Shown: positions 23,138 to 34,100 of the stretch, piece after piece
How positions within the stretch are numbered: the stretch's first letter is position 1
How the letters are laid out: each line of letters starts with the position of its first letter
Assembly: GCF_958979055.1 (NCBI RefSeq)
Contig: NC_084889.1
Span: 3,162,001-3,226,000, forward strand
Origin: Alnus glutinosa
Lineage: Eukaryota; Streptophyta; Magnoliopsida; Fagales; Betulaceae
DNA: 64,000 bases
Direction of reading: 5' to 3'
Program-made: the position numbers and the translations under genes
The notes under the pieces: generated by a model
Databases searched by the model: none
What the model was told of the DNA's origin: nothing
Seen by the model: the letters and a program-made list of their open reading frames with translations, nothing else

Positions 23138-25189
23138 TGATGTCTTTTGATCGTGTATCGGTTGGTCTCAGTTGGGCTTGGATTAGTTTGGTGTTAAATT
23201 GTTAATATAATTTTAATTCGCAAATGGAAAATGTACCATTTCCATTGCCTAGGCTCCGATTTAAGCATTTTAAGGAATTTTCTCTGACAGCTATGGTGAA
23301 CTGAAGCCGAAGGAGACAACTGCAGTGCTTTGTCATTGATCAAAGGAACGAAAAAACAAGCATGACATCTCAGTTGCTTTGCCACCAAGAAACCGTTCTA
23401 AACGTGTCAATAATTCATTGCCATATGAATGGAATCCGTATTATTTGTGCACAGATTACTCATAAAAGAGTGATTCTTCACTGTACTTTTGTTTTTTTTT
23501 TTCCTAACCTTTGATGATCAAGATTTCTCATCTCTAGATCCGAAAACATGGAAAACAAAATAAGTAATGCTTATTATGTAAGCGTAGAAATATATGTAAA
23601 ATATAAAAATAAGGGAATAATAACTTAACCAAATAAAGAAAGTGAACACAAATTAGAGAAATTAAGGTGTGGTAATCAAGGTAAGGTAGGCCAAATAAGG
23701 TAGGTCGTCAATTAAATCAACCCTAAGAAAATAGTAATTTTATAAATTATATTTTTATTAAATAATTATTACACAAAACTGGCGTGGCAGTTTCAACCAA
23801 CTCATACAGTGTCCAATAACAAAATGAATAAATAAATACCATTTTTAGGTTTTAAAAAATTGCCATTGTTAATTAAGAACTCCCCCCTTACCTTTTTACT
23901 TTACATTAATTGTTCAATGTGCATATTACCTAAGCATCTATAGACTATATATATAATAAATTAGACTATCAGAGCAATGCTATATACAAATCACATTTTT
24001 ATTCTAAAGCTATTTGTAAAAGTGTTGAAATAAAAATCTTTGTAGTTATTTTTTTAAGTGTTTTGTATTTTATTTTTTGAGAAATGTCTTGTGAAAAGCG
24101 TTTTTTTTTTTAAAAAAAAAAAAAAAATTAAATTAAATTAGTGATTTGTTTTTAAAATAGTTTTTTACGAGGGGACGGCATACAAAACGTGTTAATTTGA
24201 GAAGATTTTTCAGTATTTGAAAGCTGAAACAGTTTTTATAATTTTTCCAAACAAAATTGATCATTTTATTTTGTTTCTGAATTTTTATTTATTTTTTAAA
24301 ATTTAATTTCAGTATACAAATTTAAGGTTGTGAAAACAATATTAAAATCCAACCACAATGACCACTCATTATAGAAGGAGCTTTACTCAAAGATGTGTCC
24401 CACTTTACATAGACACTTTTGAATTTTATATTCCATCATGTCATGCATGTTTTAAATGTGCAACATTCAATTAAGCAACCCTGGGAATCAATTACACTAC
24501 ATCCAGTACTCCTTTACATTTCTTAAGCCAAATTCATGGTATGAGCTCGTTGGTTGACAAGCACATTTAAGGTTTCAATTTGTAATTTTAAAAGCTGCGA
24601 TTTAAAAAAATGCAATTAATTGTTTAGTAATATTACAGTTTAATTTTTAAAATTGTGCGTTTTTTTTTAAAAAAAAATCATTTACTTGCGTCCTGAAAAA
24701 ATAGATTTTCTATGTTTTCAAATTTCAATTTTTTAAAAACACAATTCCAAACAATTTATTTTTTATAATTTAATTTAAAATCTCACTTTTTATCTATAAA
24801 ATTGCTATGCCCAAACGTCAAAATTTCGTTAAGTGTCCATTTATGAAATTAATTAATTAATTAATTTTTTTTTTTTTGACATGCATTCATGAAAAGAAGT
24901 TGGTGTTAATGGCAATGATTAGTGAGGCATTATTAAGGTCATCCAAAAAAAAATTTGGGGGGTGGGGGGTTGGTGGGCCTTTGTAACGCTTAACACAAGG
25001 TTCTCCGGTCAACCAAGGGGAATTTCCTTACCACACTTGCGGGCCGGCCCAAAGTTCTCCAGTCCATGTTATGCTCCAGCCCAAACTATCTTTAGGCCCA
25101 AAATCACCTAAAGCCCACCAATATACAGCAACAACAAGGCTTAAAATATGAACAAAGTTTTCACTTTCTTTCTACTTAATTTATTAAAT
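23138..25189. other. 3' region of the MYB gene and AT-rich intergenic DNA
   Basis: The first few hundred bases should hold the MYB 3' UTR. Beyond that come A/T tracts and an AT-rich block at about 24550-24830 with a TTTACTTGCG phrase resembling the MITE at 53371-53668. No gene is recognised. Confidence 0.4.
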
Positions 25190-26306
25190 GAGAAAAATTA
25201 AATTTAGTCCTTAAATTTTTAATTTTAACAATTAAGTCATTAGATTTTCGTTTAGTTTTAAATAAGTCCCTCCATCAACCTCATGTCTAATTAATTTAGG
25301 ATATGCTGTGTCAGACCAATCAATTAATGTCACATAAGTGTTATTCGACAAGTCATCTTGTGAGAGGTGGCCCTCTCACCAATAAGCGGATGTCAACCAC
25401 TATTTTTTTTAAAATTATTTTTTATTTAGGATATATTATGATCCGTTTGGGTGTTGAATTCGAATATTATTCGAATTCATTGTGTGAATTACGAGGTTTG
25501 ATTTTGTGAGATAAAATTTTAAAAAATATGATTTTATTTTTGAAAAAAAGTAGAATATCATTTAGAATAATATTCAAAACAAACACACCTTTAGTAATTT
25601 AAAATAATGATGTCAAACGTACAGTTGGCATCTGACATGTCAAACAAGAGCGTTGTGACATTGTTTGATTGGTATGACGTAATATATCATTAATAAATTA
25701 GACATATACGGATAGAGGGACCTATTTGAAATTAACGGAAAACTTAATTGTCAAAATTAAAAACTTAAAAGATTAATGCTTCGTTTGTTTCAGTGTAAAA
25801 TGTTTTTTGAAAAATATCAACAGAAATTATTTTCAATTTGACTATTAAAGCCTATTTAATTTTTGGAAAACGATTTACGATTTTGTGTATTTAAACTCTT
25901 CATTATTGTACACACATTTGTGGGAATCCATCACCGCGGGGTACTGGAGTTTGTTGTTAACCCGACTCTATCGTTGAAGATTCTAGAATTTTAGTACCCA
26001 ATTGTCGGAATTCAGTGACACTGGTCGGAACTCAGTGACGTCGCCAGCTTTCGGCCATAATCTGGAAATTTATTCCGGAATTTGACCAGTATAGCTGGAA
26101 TTCGGCGACGGTTGCTGGATTCAATTTTACATCGTTGGTGATTTTTTTGTACGAGCAAAACGACGAAAAATATTTTTCAAAAAATTAATTTTTTCTGAAA
26201 AGTAATTTTGTCGAAAATAGTTTATGACGGAAAATATTTTACGTTAAAACAAAAAGAGTATAAATTAAAATAGTGTAAAAACTGAATGACTAAATTTAAT
26301 TTTTCT
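25190..26306. mobile_element. TIR element interrupted by a second TIR element
   Basis: The left end GAGAAAAATTAAATTTAGTC (25190) is matched by the complement of GACTAAATTTAATTTTTCTC (to 26306). An arm of about 75 bp containing TTTAATTTTAACAATTAAGT recurs inverted at about 25717-25776. The right arm is split by the 25777-26260 element, so the original element was about 0.63 kb. No coding capacity and no clear TSD. Confidence 0.75.
25777..26260. mobile_element. 484-bp MITE (family also at 43024), inserted in the right arm of another MITE
   Basis: The ends TGCTTCGTTTGTTTCA and the complement of AAACAAAAAGAGTA are imperfect inverted repeats. The trinucleotide TAA flanks it at 25774-25776 and 26261-26263, a TSD length typical of PIF/Harbinger-like (Tourist) MITEs. 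The interior has subrepeats such as CGGAATTCAGTGAC and CTGGAATTCGGCGACG. The copy at 43024-43521 shares both ends and the TTTTTGGAAAACGATTTAC block. Confidence 0.8.
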
Positions 26307-27419
26307 CAACATTCGGACATACAAAAGAAGTAAAATAACAGCAAGGCCCTTCTGCCTAAAACCTCTCTGTGTTTCTTAGTGGCCGTACAGTTCTCTTCGT
26401 TCGAAGGCCAAGGACTGGAATTGTAGAAGGTACGTGTATATACGTTCTTTGAAGCGTCATTATATTCTTCACTGATTTTTCCTTTGATTTGTATTGTATT
26501 CTACAAGTGGTTCTCAAAGTTCTTGATTCAATTTTGGGGTTTGTTTGGTTTTCTGGGTTCATAAACGTTAAACCCATTAAGATATTTCAGTTGGAAAGTA
26601 GTGAAGGCACTTGAATCTTCGGTATGTAAAGTAACTAATTAAACTTGAATTTTGAAGATTGGCAAATTGGGGTTGTGTTGAGCTCTAAATTGAATCATTC
26701 TATTTCCTTTTGAAACCAAATGATGCGTTTGATTTTCCCCTTCATGCTTTGATATTGTTCCATATTGAACTGTTTTGATTTGGGTTCCCTTTACTGCTTC
26801 TTATGAATGATTAACAGAGCAGAGATACAATGTTTGTTGTTGATTACACTTTCAAGTTTGTAAATTTGAACCGTCGGTCGGTCGGTTAGAACTTATGGGG
26901 TTTTATTTAGTTTTTTCATCAACTTACATCAAAGCAAAAGGCTCATTTGTCAAGCTATAAGGTTTGTACGTATTATTGATGTGCTTGACAAATGGGGCTT
27001 CAGGTTCCAAAAAGCTTTTGAAATCCCTATTATGCAAAGTATCCTCCAGAAGTAGATCAAATTTGCTTGTTTTTGTAGTCAATGATACCTTAACCAGCTT
27101 TTAGTCACGTTTTTTGGCCATTATGCTCTTAAAAGAAATTTGATCTGCTCCACTGAGTCTTAGCTCAAATGTCACCTCCTCCAATTTTAAGATCAAGGTG
27201 GAGGATGATGTCGTAGATTCAAACTCATTAGGTGCTTGTATTACTTGTGATTTTTTTTTTTTTAAAAAAAGAACTATTTGCTTCAAAAAGATGTTGTTAT
27301 CATTAATATTATTTTTGAAGTGCTGTGCATTTCTCTTACTTATTTTTCTTGTTCGATGCAGACCATTGTCTCCCCTTACTGTATTTTTCATTTCGGCTTT
27401 TGTCTACATGGGATAACAG
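26307..27419 (+). promoter_or_regulatory. probable promoter and 5' UTR with intron of the thioredoxin-like gene
   Basis: A possible 5' UTR donor (GAAG|GTACGT near 26429) and a clear acceptor (TTGTTCGATGCAG ending near 27361) would remove an intron of about 0.93 kb and leave a short leader before the ATG at 27420. This rests on splice motifs only. A SINE copy lies inside the putative intron. Confidence 0.4.
27155..27290 (+). mobile_element. tRNA-derived SINE, copy 1
   Basis: Contains a box A-like TTAGCTCAAATGTCAC and a box B-like GTAGATTCAAACTC about 50 bp apart, the internal pol III promoter layout of a tRNA-derived SINE. It aligns with the copy at about 30345-30460 through GCTCAAATG, CAAGGTGGAGG and GA(T/G)G(T)CGT. 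Boundaries are approximate and no TSD was found. Confidence 0.6.
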
Positions 27420-29553
27420 ATGAAGGATCTTGAGGTCCCACAATCCATGAAAGGAAAATTTGAGAAAATGGGTCCATTTCCCAAACAACCTTTGTTTTGC
27501 CTGAAATGGCCATGGGACATCCATCAAAATCCTAGAAATTCCAACACTTGCAGCTTTGAGGGTCCTTGGATATTCAAATCCTTGCAAAATCTTGGATCTG
27601 TTGCTTTCAACTTCGCCAACTCTGTTTCAAAATCCTCGTATCCTTGGATCAGTACCTTTAAACCCTTCCAATTGGATGCTGGAACCAACCAAAGTCAGAG
27701 TTTGAAGTCAAAAAAGAAGATCTTGACTCCTGAAGAGCAAGGAGAGGCGGAGCACAGAGCATTTGCCTCAGCTTTGGCAACTGGGAAAGAGGCTACGGTG
27801 ATTGAGTTCTACTCACCAAAATGCAGGCTGTGCAATTCTTTAGTTAATTTTATTACGGAGGTAGAGGGTAGAAACTCAGATTGGCTCAGCATTGTCATGG
27901 CAGATGCAGAAAATGAGAAATGGCTACCTGAGGTACTCGTCATTCCTCTGATTTTACATTTGCACATGGATATAGTCTCAAGGCTAGCTTTTAGCTTGCT
28001 TGTTGTATATTGTTGTCTGGCATCAATGGACGGAACTCTGGAGTTTCTCTAGATATTATTTTGAACAGATTGTCTATTTAGGTTTTTATGTCTTGGCTAA
28101 CGCTGTTCGAGTTGAGCTGTTACTGGTAGTCATAGTTACCAAGTAGTTTGTCCTCACTGTGTATGATGCACTGCAATTTTGAACTGCAACAGTAACTGAA
28201 GTTTTTCCTAATGAGGAGGCACCAAGAATATACATCTTGAAACCATGTTGTTGGCAGATCTGAGACAGATGAAAAAGTATTGAGAGAAATATCTGGTATC
28301 ATTCCTGTGATTCACTTTTGTGTAGTGAACTCTTCCAATTCTTGAGAGGCGAATGATCACATCTGATATTATTGCAGTATTTCCCTTCTCCATCATGGCC
28401 AAGACCTATTTGGTTTAGGTTTAACATATGACCACATCTTTTTTGGATTTTACTCTTATTTACCGGGTTGAAGTCTTTGTGTCAGGATCTTGCTATTTGA
28501 AACTGATATAACTAGTTCAGTATGGCTTGCTCTTTACTACATCTTATCTCGTTTCCAGATGAAGACACTGCTGATAATATGAGATAGTTATTGAAAATGT
28601 TTGCAAAATTTGGAACAAGAGAAACTTATGTATGTTGGGGACAATTTTTTCTTTGTGATGAAAATGCGATTTTTGTTCTTGTACTACAGGATTCTTGAGG
28701 AAACTGGGTATTAATCTCTCAACCACTTTTGTAGTTAGGGCTCTATCCTCGATGATATTGGCTCCATTCTAGAGGGTGGCAATGCTATAGAAATCAAATG
28801 ACTTGATTTAGTTTCCATGTGATGCCCAAAAATGTTTTTGGTTACGAGGCTCATGTTTTGCTGGTTAAATTATTAGTTCGGATGTTTAGCATGAAACGCA
28901 AAGCAGCTTTAATTTATGAATTAGGAACATTTAGCTTGCATGTTCAGCATAAACACGTGTTGGCAGAATGACAGTCTATATGAGGGTACCATGGCTGGTA
29001 GAGGTTTATTTTATGAATTACATTTAACATCGGTTATATTGATCTGAAATCCCAACTGTCTTCATTTAAGTGGACAAAAATTGCTCTATTGGATATAATT
29101 GAAGGTGTGTAGGTCAATTAAGGTCATTAGTTGCAATGTAGGTTGAAAATTAGATCGAGCTCCGATCTTATGTACTAGGATAGTTGAATTATGTTGTAGT
29201 ATATGAAAAATACACGGTATATCTATTGCTCGACTCCATCATGTATTTTGCAGTACAATTCTTCTTCTTTAAGCTTCATTCGGTATCATAGCGGGATCAT
29301 AGCTTACATGTTTGGCTTCCTGCATCCTCTGTATTATATTAAGTGATTAGTATAAAGCTCTAGCTGATCTCTCCATATTCATTTGTCAATGCAGCTTCTT
29401 CATTATGGTATTACATATGTACCTTGCTTTGTGCTGCTGGACCAAAAAGGGAGGGCACTAGCAAAGACAGGCGTTCCAAGCAGTCGGCTACATGTAATAG
29501 CAGGTCTCTCTCATCTTCTTAAAATGAAGCGTCCCCAGAAACATAATCGCTAG
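27420..29553 (+). CDS. thioredoxin-like protein (two coding exons)
   Basis: Exon 1 is 27420-27932 (donor GAG|GTACTC) and exon 2 is 29395-29553 (acceptor TCAATGCAG), phase 0, giving 223 residues ending [12 protein letters not shown]. The thioredoxin-like fold lies in the C-terminal half: [20 protein letters not shown] carries a CxxC (CRLC) at the place of the redox motif, followed by [17 protein letters not shown] and, in exon 2, [20 protein letters not shown] with the cis-proline equivalent in VPC. The N-terminal 90 or so residues are basic and Ser-rich ([16 protein letters not shown]), compatible with an organellar targeting peptide. A redox or disulfide function is inferred from the fold and CxxC. 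The active-site sequence CRLC differs from the usual CGPC, so substrates are unknown. The 1.46-kb intron shows no clear transposon. Confidence 0.85.
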
Positions 29554-30852
29554 ACTGATACAATGATATTGTGCCAACTCGAACAACAACTATTAAGTTT
29601 GTATTCATCATGTTTTTAGTCACAACGCATTAGATTTAAGTTTAATGGATGTTTCGAAGTCAGCAAGCATGTTTTGCACATAAAAAGTATTATTGCAGGA
29701 ATTTAATTCTGCTAGTGTTAGCTCATATTCTTGATGGACTTCTCATTTCGATGCACATAATGCAAGTTTACTTGTATAAAATCAGGAGTAATGTTAGAAA
29801 TTATCCCACCGCTATCTCACCCTAGTAACGTGGCATTGTCAATCAACCCTTGTTAAAAAGGAAATTGTCTGATGGAGTTCTTATTATTGATGGATTCGAG
29901 TTATCTCTTTTTAGTTTCAAATGGAGAGATTTAATAGAAGAATTATAATATAGTCAAACGTTGTCTCATCTCTCACAACAAAGCAATCAGTAATTCGTTC
30001 ATTTTTTGTTTATTTTTTAAAAAATATACAATTACCATACTTGTATAAAATTGATTCTATGACTCCATTTGTGCCCGAGAAATTATATAAATACATCTAT
30101 TTGCACCCTATTTTTTACAATGATGAAATGACATTCAATTCAAAAGCCATTAGTCTTATCATCAAGACCCTTTACTCCGTTATTTTCTTTCATTTTTTTA
30201 TTTTTGGACAACCCACGTGTTCATTTATTCCTTTGACTTTATTATACTTCTTACTTTTAAGAAGTAAATGTCAGCCGAGAGTACGATAGCTGTACAGTAA
30301 AAGTATAGTTTCTAGTGTTAACTTTAAAATTAAATGACTTGGCCATTGCTCTTTAGCTCAAATGGTACTTCTTCCTTTTTGTAACAAGGTGGAGGGTGAG
30401 GTCGTGGTTAAGTCCCATCAAATTCGCGTTAACTTACCAATAAAATATATACAGATATATATATATAAATCAAATGGCTTGAGAGGCTGGGGGGTGTTTA
30501 GTAACCAAAACTCTATTTCCTTTTCTTTATTTTTACTTTTTTTCAAAAATAATCAACTTCAAAACATTCTAATTTTTTTTACTTTTTATCTCACATCAAT
30601 AATTTTTTATTACTATTCAAATAAAAAAAATTCATTATAATACAAAATTTTTTCACTTTTCCATAAAAATTATTTGTACTTTATATGACATTTATTACTT
30701 CTTACAATTATCCAAAATAAAAAATAAAAAAAAAATCAACTTTACAATCTTTAGACTTGACATGTGGGGATGGTTATATGATAAAGTCAGGCACTACATA
30801 TCAGTATGTCTTGTTAAATGCATGCAACTTATAGAAACCTGTACGTTTCTAC
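29554..30852. other. 3' region between the convergent thioredoxin-like and CTC1 genes
   Basis: Contains the probable 3' UTR of the thioredoxin-like gene, AT-rich sequence and a SINE copy. No additional gene is recognised. Confidence 0.4.
30345..30460 (+). mobile_element. tRNA-derived SINE, copy 2
   Basis: Box A-like TTAGCTCAAATGGTAC and box B-like GTGGTTAAGTCCC (one base short of GGTTCAAGTCC) lie about 50 bp apart, and the shared core CAAGGTGGAGG aligns with copy 1 at 27155-27290. The 3' part runs into ACTTACCAATAAAAT. No clear TSD; ends are approximate. Confidence 0.65.
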
Positions 30853-31138
30853 TAGGGGTGAGCAACTTATCCGACTACCGCATACCGACCGCTTATCGAA
30901 TCGCAACCAAATCGACATCGACCGCCTACTGACTCTACCGACAAAGTTAACAAACTTAACCGAACCGACTTTACCGACTTAACTACCTACCGAACATTTT
31001 GTGGGCAAATTATCAAACTACCGCCTACCGACCGCTTACCGAACCGATATCAACCGCCTATAGACTCTACCGACAAAGTTTACTTAACCAACTTAACCAA
31101 ACCGACTTAACCGCCTACCAAACTGATGCCTACCCCTA
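30853..31138. mobile_element. 286-bp hAT-type MITE next to the CTC1 stop codon
   Basis: The termini TAGGGGTGAGCA and TGCCTACCCCTA are inverted repeats of hAT type. The flanking octamers GTTTCTAC and ATTTCTAT agree at 6 of 8 positions, as a mutated 8-bp TSD would. The interior consists of ACCG-rich subrepeats (CTACCGCCTACCGACC-like). It lies 40 bp beyond the CTC1 stop codon and so probably inside its 3' UTR. Confidence 0.8.
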
Positions 31139-31177
31139 ATTTCTATCTCGTTAAATGTATGTTAATGTTCGCATGCA

Positions 31178-34100
31178 CTATATAGTGTATTGACCATTAA
31201 GCAGTTCTTGGATCATTTTCCTTCCATCAGCAAGCGGGTTCGGGTAACAAACTTCCGAAGCCCATATGTTTGGGATGGCATGCCCAGGCATCTCCATTTC
31301 TGTAAGGTGTTCTTTCCCCAATTGCCAACAAGTACTTGAATCCATCATACCAGCAACAACCGTCTGCCAAGATGAAAGAACACGGATCAGAAGATTACAG
31401 AAAAGTCAAGATAATAAATTCAACGGGCCTGATCAAAGGAATGAGCACGGGCAACTCAGACTACATAGAAATGCCAGGCCAACAAGAAGAAGATCAATCC
31501 TGAGTTTCCAAGCAAAGTAAATAATCTACACTAATCAACACGCGCCAAAATTAAAAATTGCATAAAGGGAATTCACACAGAGCACCAGTATGTGAAATCA
31601 ACGTGCTTTGTTTTTCAAGAAACAATTTATAAGCATATAATTCCCACAACTCTTTGGAAGAGTTGGCTTCAATTTTTTATACGGTACATTCATGTCACTT
31701 TATTTATTTATTTTTTTTTATTTTTTATTTTTTTTATCATTTTATGTAAACATTCTGCAATGGGTGACTGACTAGCAGGTTCAAACTTAAATTTCCAAGC
31801 CATTAGAACTGAACAAGTCCATAAATCAGATTATCATTCCATCTGTGAGGAGGTAGCATCAGTTTATTCTTTAAGCTGTTTCAAATTGGATGTAAACTCA
31901 CCCAAAATGTGTTGAAGGAAGCATTGAAAATTATGGACTTAAGGAGGTTCTCATCCGAGATGCTGAGTGCATTATCTGGACTGTAAGAAACAACAAGCTC
32001 TTGATAAGAAGAATCAAACATCGATCCATAGTTCTTCACTGTAATTCTATCATGGTTTTTGAAAATTCTCTCAAGATAATAAGTACTGGTGCTGCAGGCA
32101 TTGTCATCTGTCCCAGCCGACTTCAGTGTCCAGCTACTTGTTTCAAAAGCTCTCCGTGGGAGTTTTTCATGCAGCCTCAGCAAGGTTGCTGCTCTTTCAG
32201 CATTAGCCCAGCAACAACATGAGGATGACCCATCATCTGCAAGGGGAAAGGAAAGAAAAGATATGTACACCAAAACGATTCAAAATCACACCAAAGAGTA
32301 TGCTGGCAAATGCAGACGAATTACTTGCAAAGCTGGGAACTCATGGAAAGTGGAGACTGACTTGTTAGGAATTGGAAATTTTGGTCATTTACTAATCATA
32401 GGAAACAAAAGATTGCTTCTGCATGTTGCCCAGAGATCAGTGTAAACGCTACAATTTAAGTGTCATAACTAGCACAAACATCATGCAGCTCTGCTTCTGT
32501 ATTCGAATACATACACTATGTTTTCTGCTAGGTAGTGTGTGATGCAGTAAATTTGACCATGCTTGTCCATAAAATTACAAGACTCATAGCAATCACGCAT
32601 TTTGAAATCCCAATTAGATTACAGCTGCTACAAAACATAGCAGAAGCTCAGAGAAGAACTTAGGAATAACTACATTCAATAAGAGACTGTTTCGAGGGTA
32701 TGGGGTACAGTGTGAGACTTCATGCATGAAGATGTATTGCTCATTGAGAGATATCCCTTTTTCTTAAAATAGATGAGAGAACCCTAATATAGATTTGATT
32801 AAAGCTGTTTTGTGACAATAGATAAAAATTCCTTCAAATAGTGCTGCGCTAGTCTAAAAATGGAAAAAAATAAAAAGGAAGGAAAAAAAAAATTCAATTT
32901 GATATGTGCTTAGATGAACTGAAATGTAAACAAGATACTATTAGCACATACCCAAAATTCCCGTGATTGGAAAACTCCCACAAAATGTAAACACAGAATG
33001 AGAAGAACAATACTAACACAGATGAAGAGAAGCCTAACTGTAGAAATCACCGAAACTAGAAGCTGCACAGAACCCAATGCAGGCTCTTGTCCGGCCTACG
33101 AGAAGTGGTGTCAAGTAGCCACTGCTTTCATATCACAGACTACACCTAACCCTCCACAATTCCATCATCTTAAAAATCTTTGAAAATAGACACATAACTT
33201 ACCCAATGCAGGCTCTTGTCCTGCCTATGAGAAGTGGTGTCAAGTAGCCACTGCTTTCATATCACAGACTACGCCTAACCCTCCACAATTCCATCATCTT
33301 AAAAATCTTTGAAAATAGACACATAACTTACCCAATGCAGGCTCTTGTCCTGCCTATGAGAAGTGGTGTCAAGTAGCCACTGCTTTCATATCACAGACTA
33401 CACTCCCTCCACAATTCCATCATCTTAAAAATCTTCGAAAATAGACACATAACTTACCCAACACAAAACAAGCTAGGGGAATGTCAATGTGGGGTGGCCT
33501 GGCAGGAACCTTTGATTGTAAATCATCATATTTTACTTTCTTCTTCTCCAAAACCAGTATACGGACAGCAACAACCTGTAACAACCAACAGGTATGTCCA
33601 ATATGGACACAAATGAATAGGCTTCATTCATGTGGGAACAAGAAGCAATTGGAGAAAGTTTGAAAAGGAGACAAACTATAACCTGCATAAAAATCATGAG
33701 TACATAGATATAAAGAAACTTACCCTGCAGTGAAACCGCATTGGCTTGCAATCCAAGCACTGAGACAAGTCAAAAAACAGACCAGAAGAAACAGAATCTA
33801 GAGAACCTTTATTGTAAGCATCTGATGCAGGCCAAGACTTGAAATAGGTGTCTCTGTAGGGTTCACTGACTACATGGATGGACTTGATTGCAATAAATGT
33901 TACAGGTGTCAACATAAAGATATTATTTCCCCTGGAAAGACGAGGAATAAAGTTAAATTAGGACATACACCAATGCAAAATTGGAAGTATGGGAGTACAG
34001 AGAATTTCAAAGGTTAGATCTGGCCGCCACAGCTCAAAATTTTGCAATTATTAGAGACAACAGCTCACCTCTCTCAAACACATGCACCACAACTAAGGAA

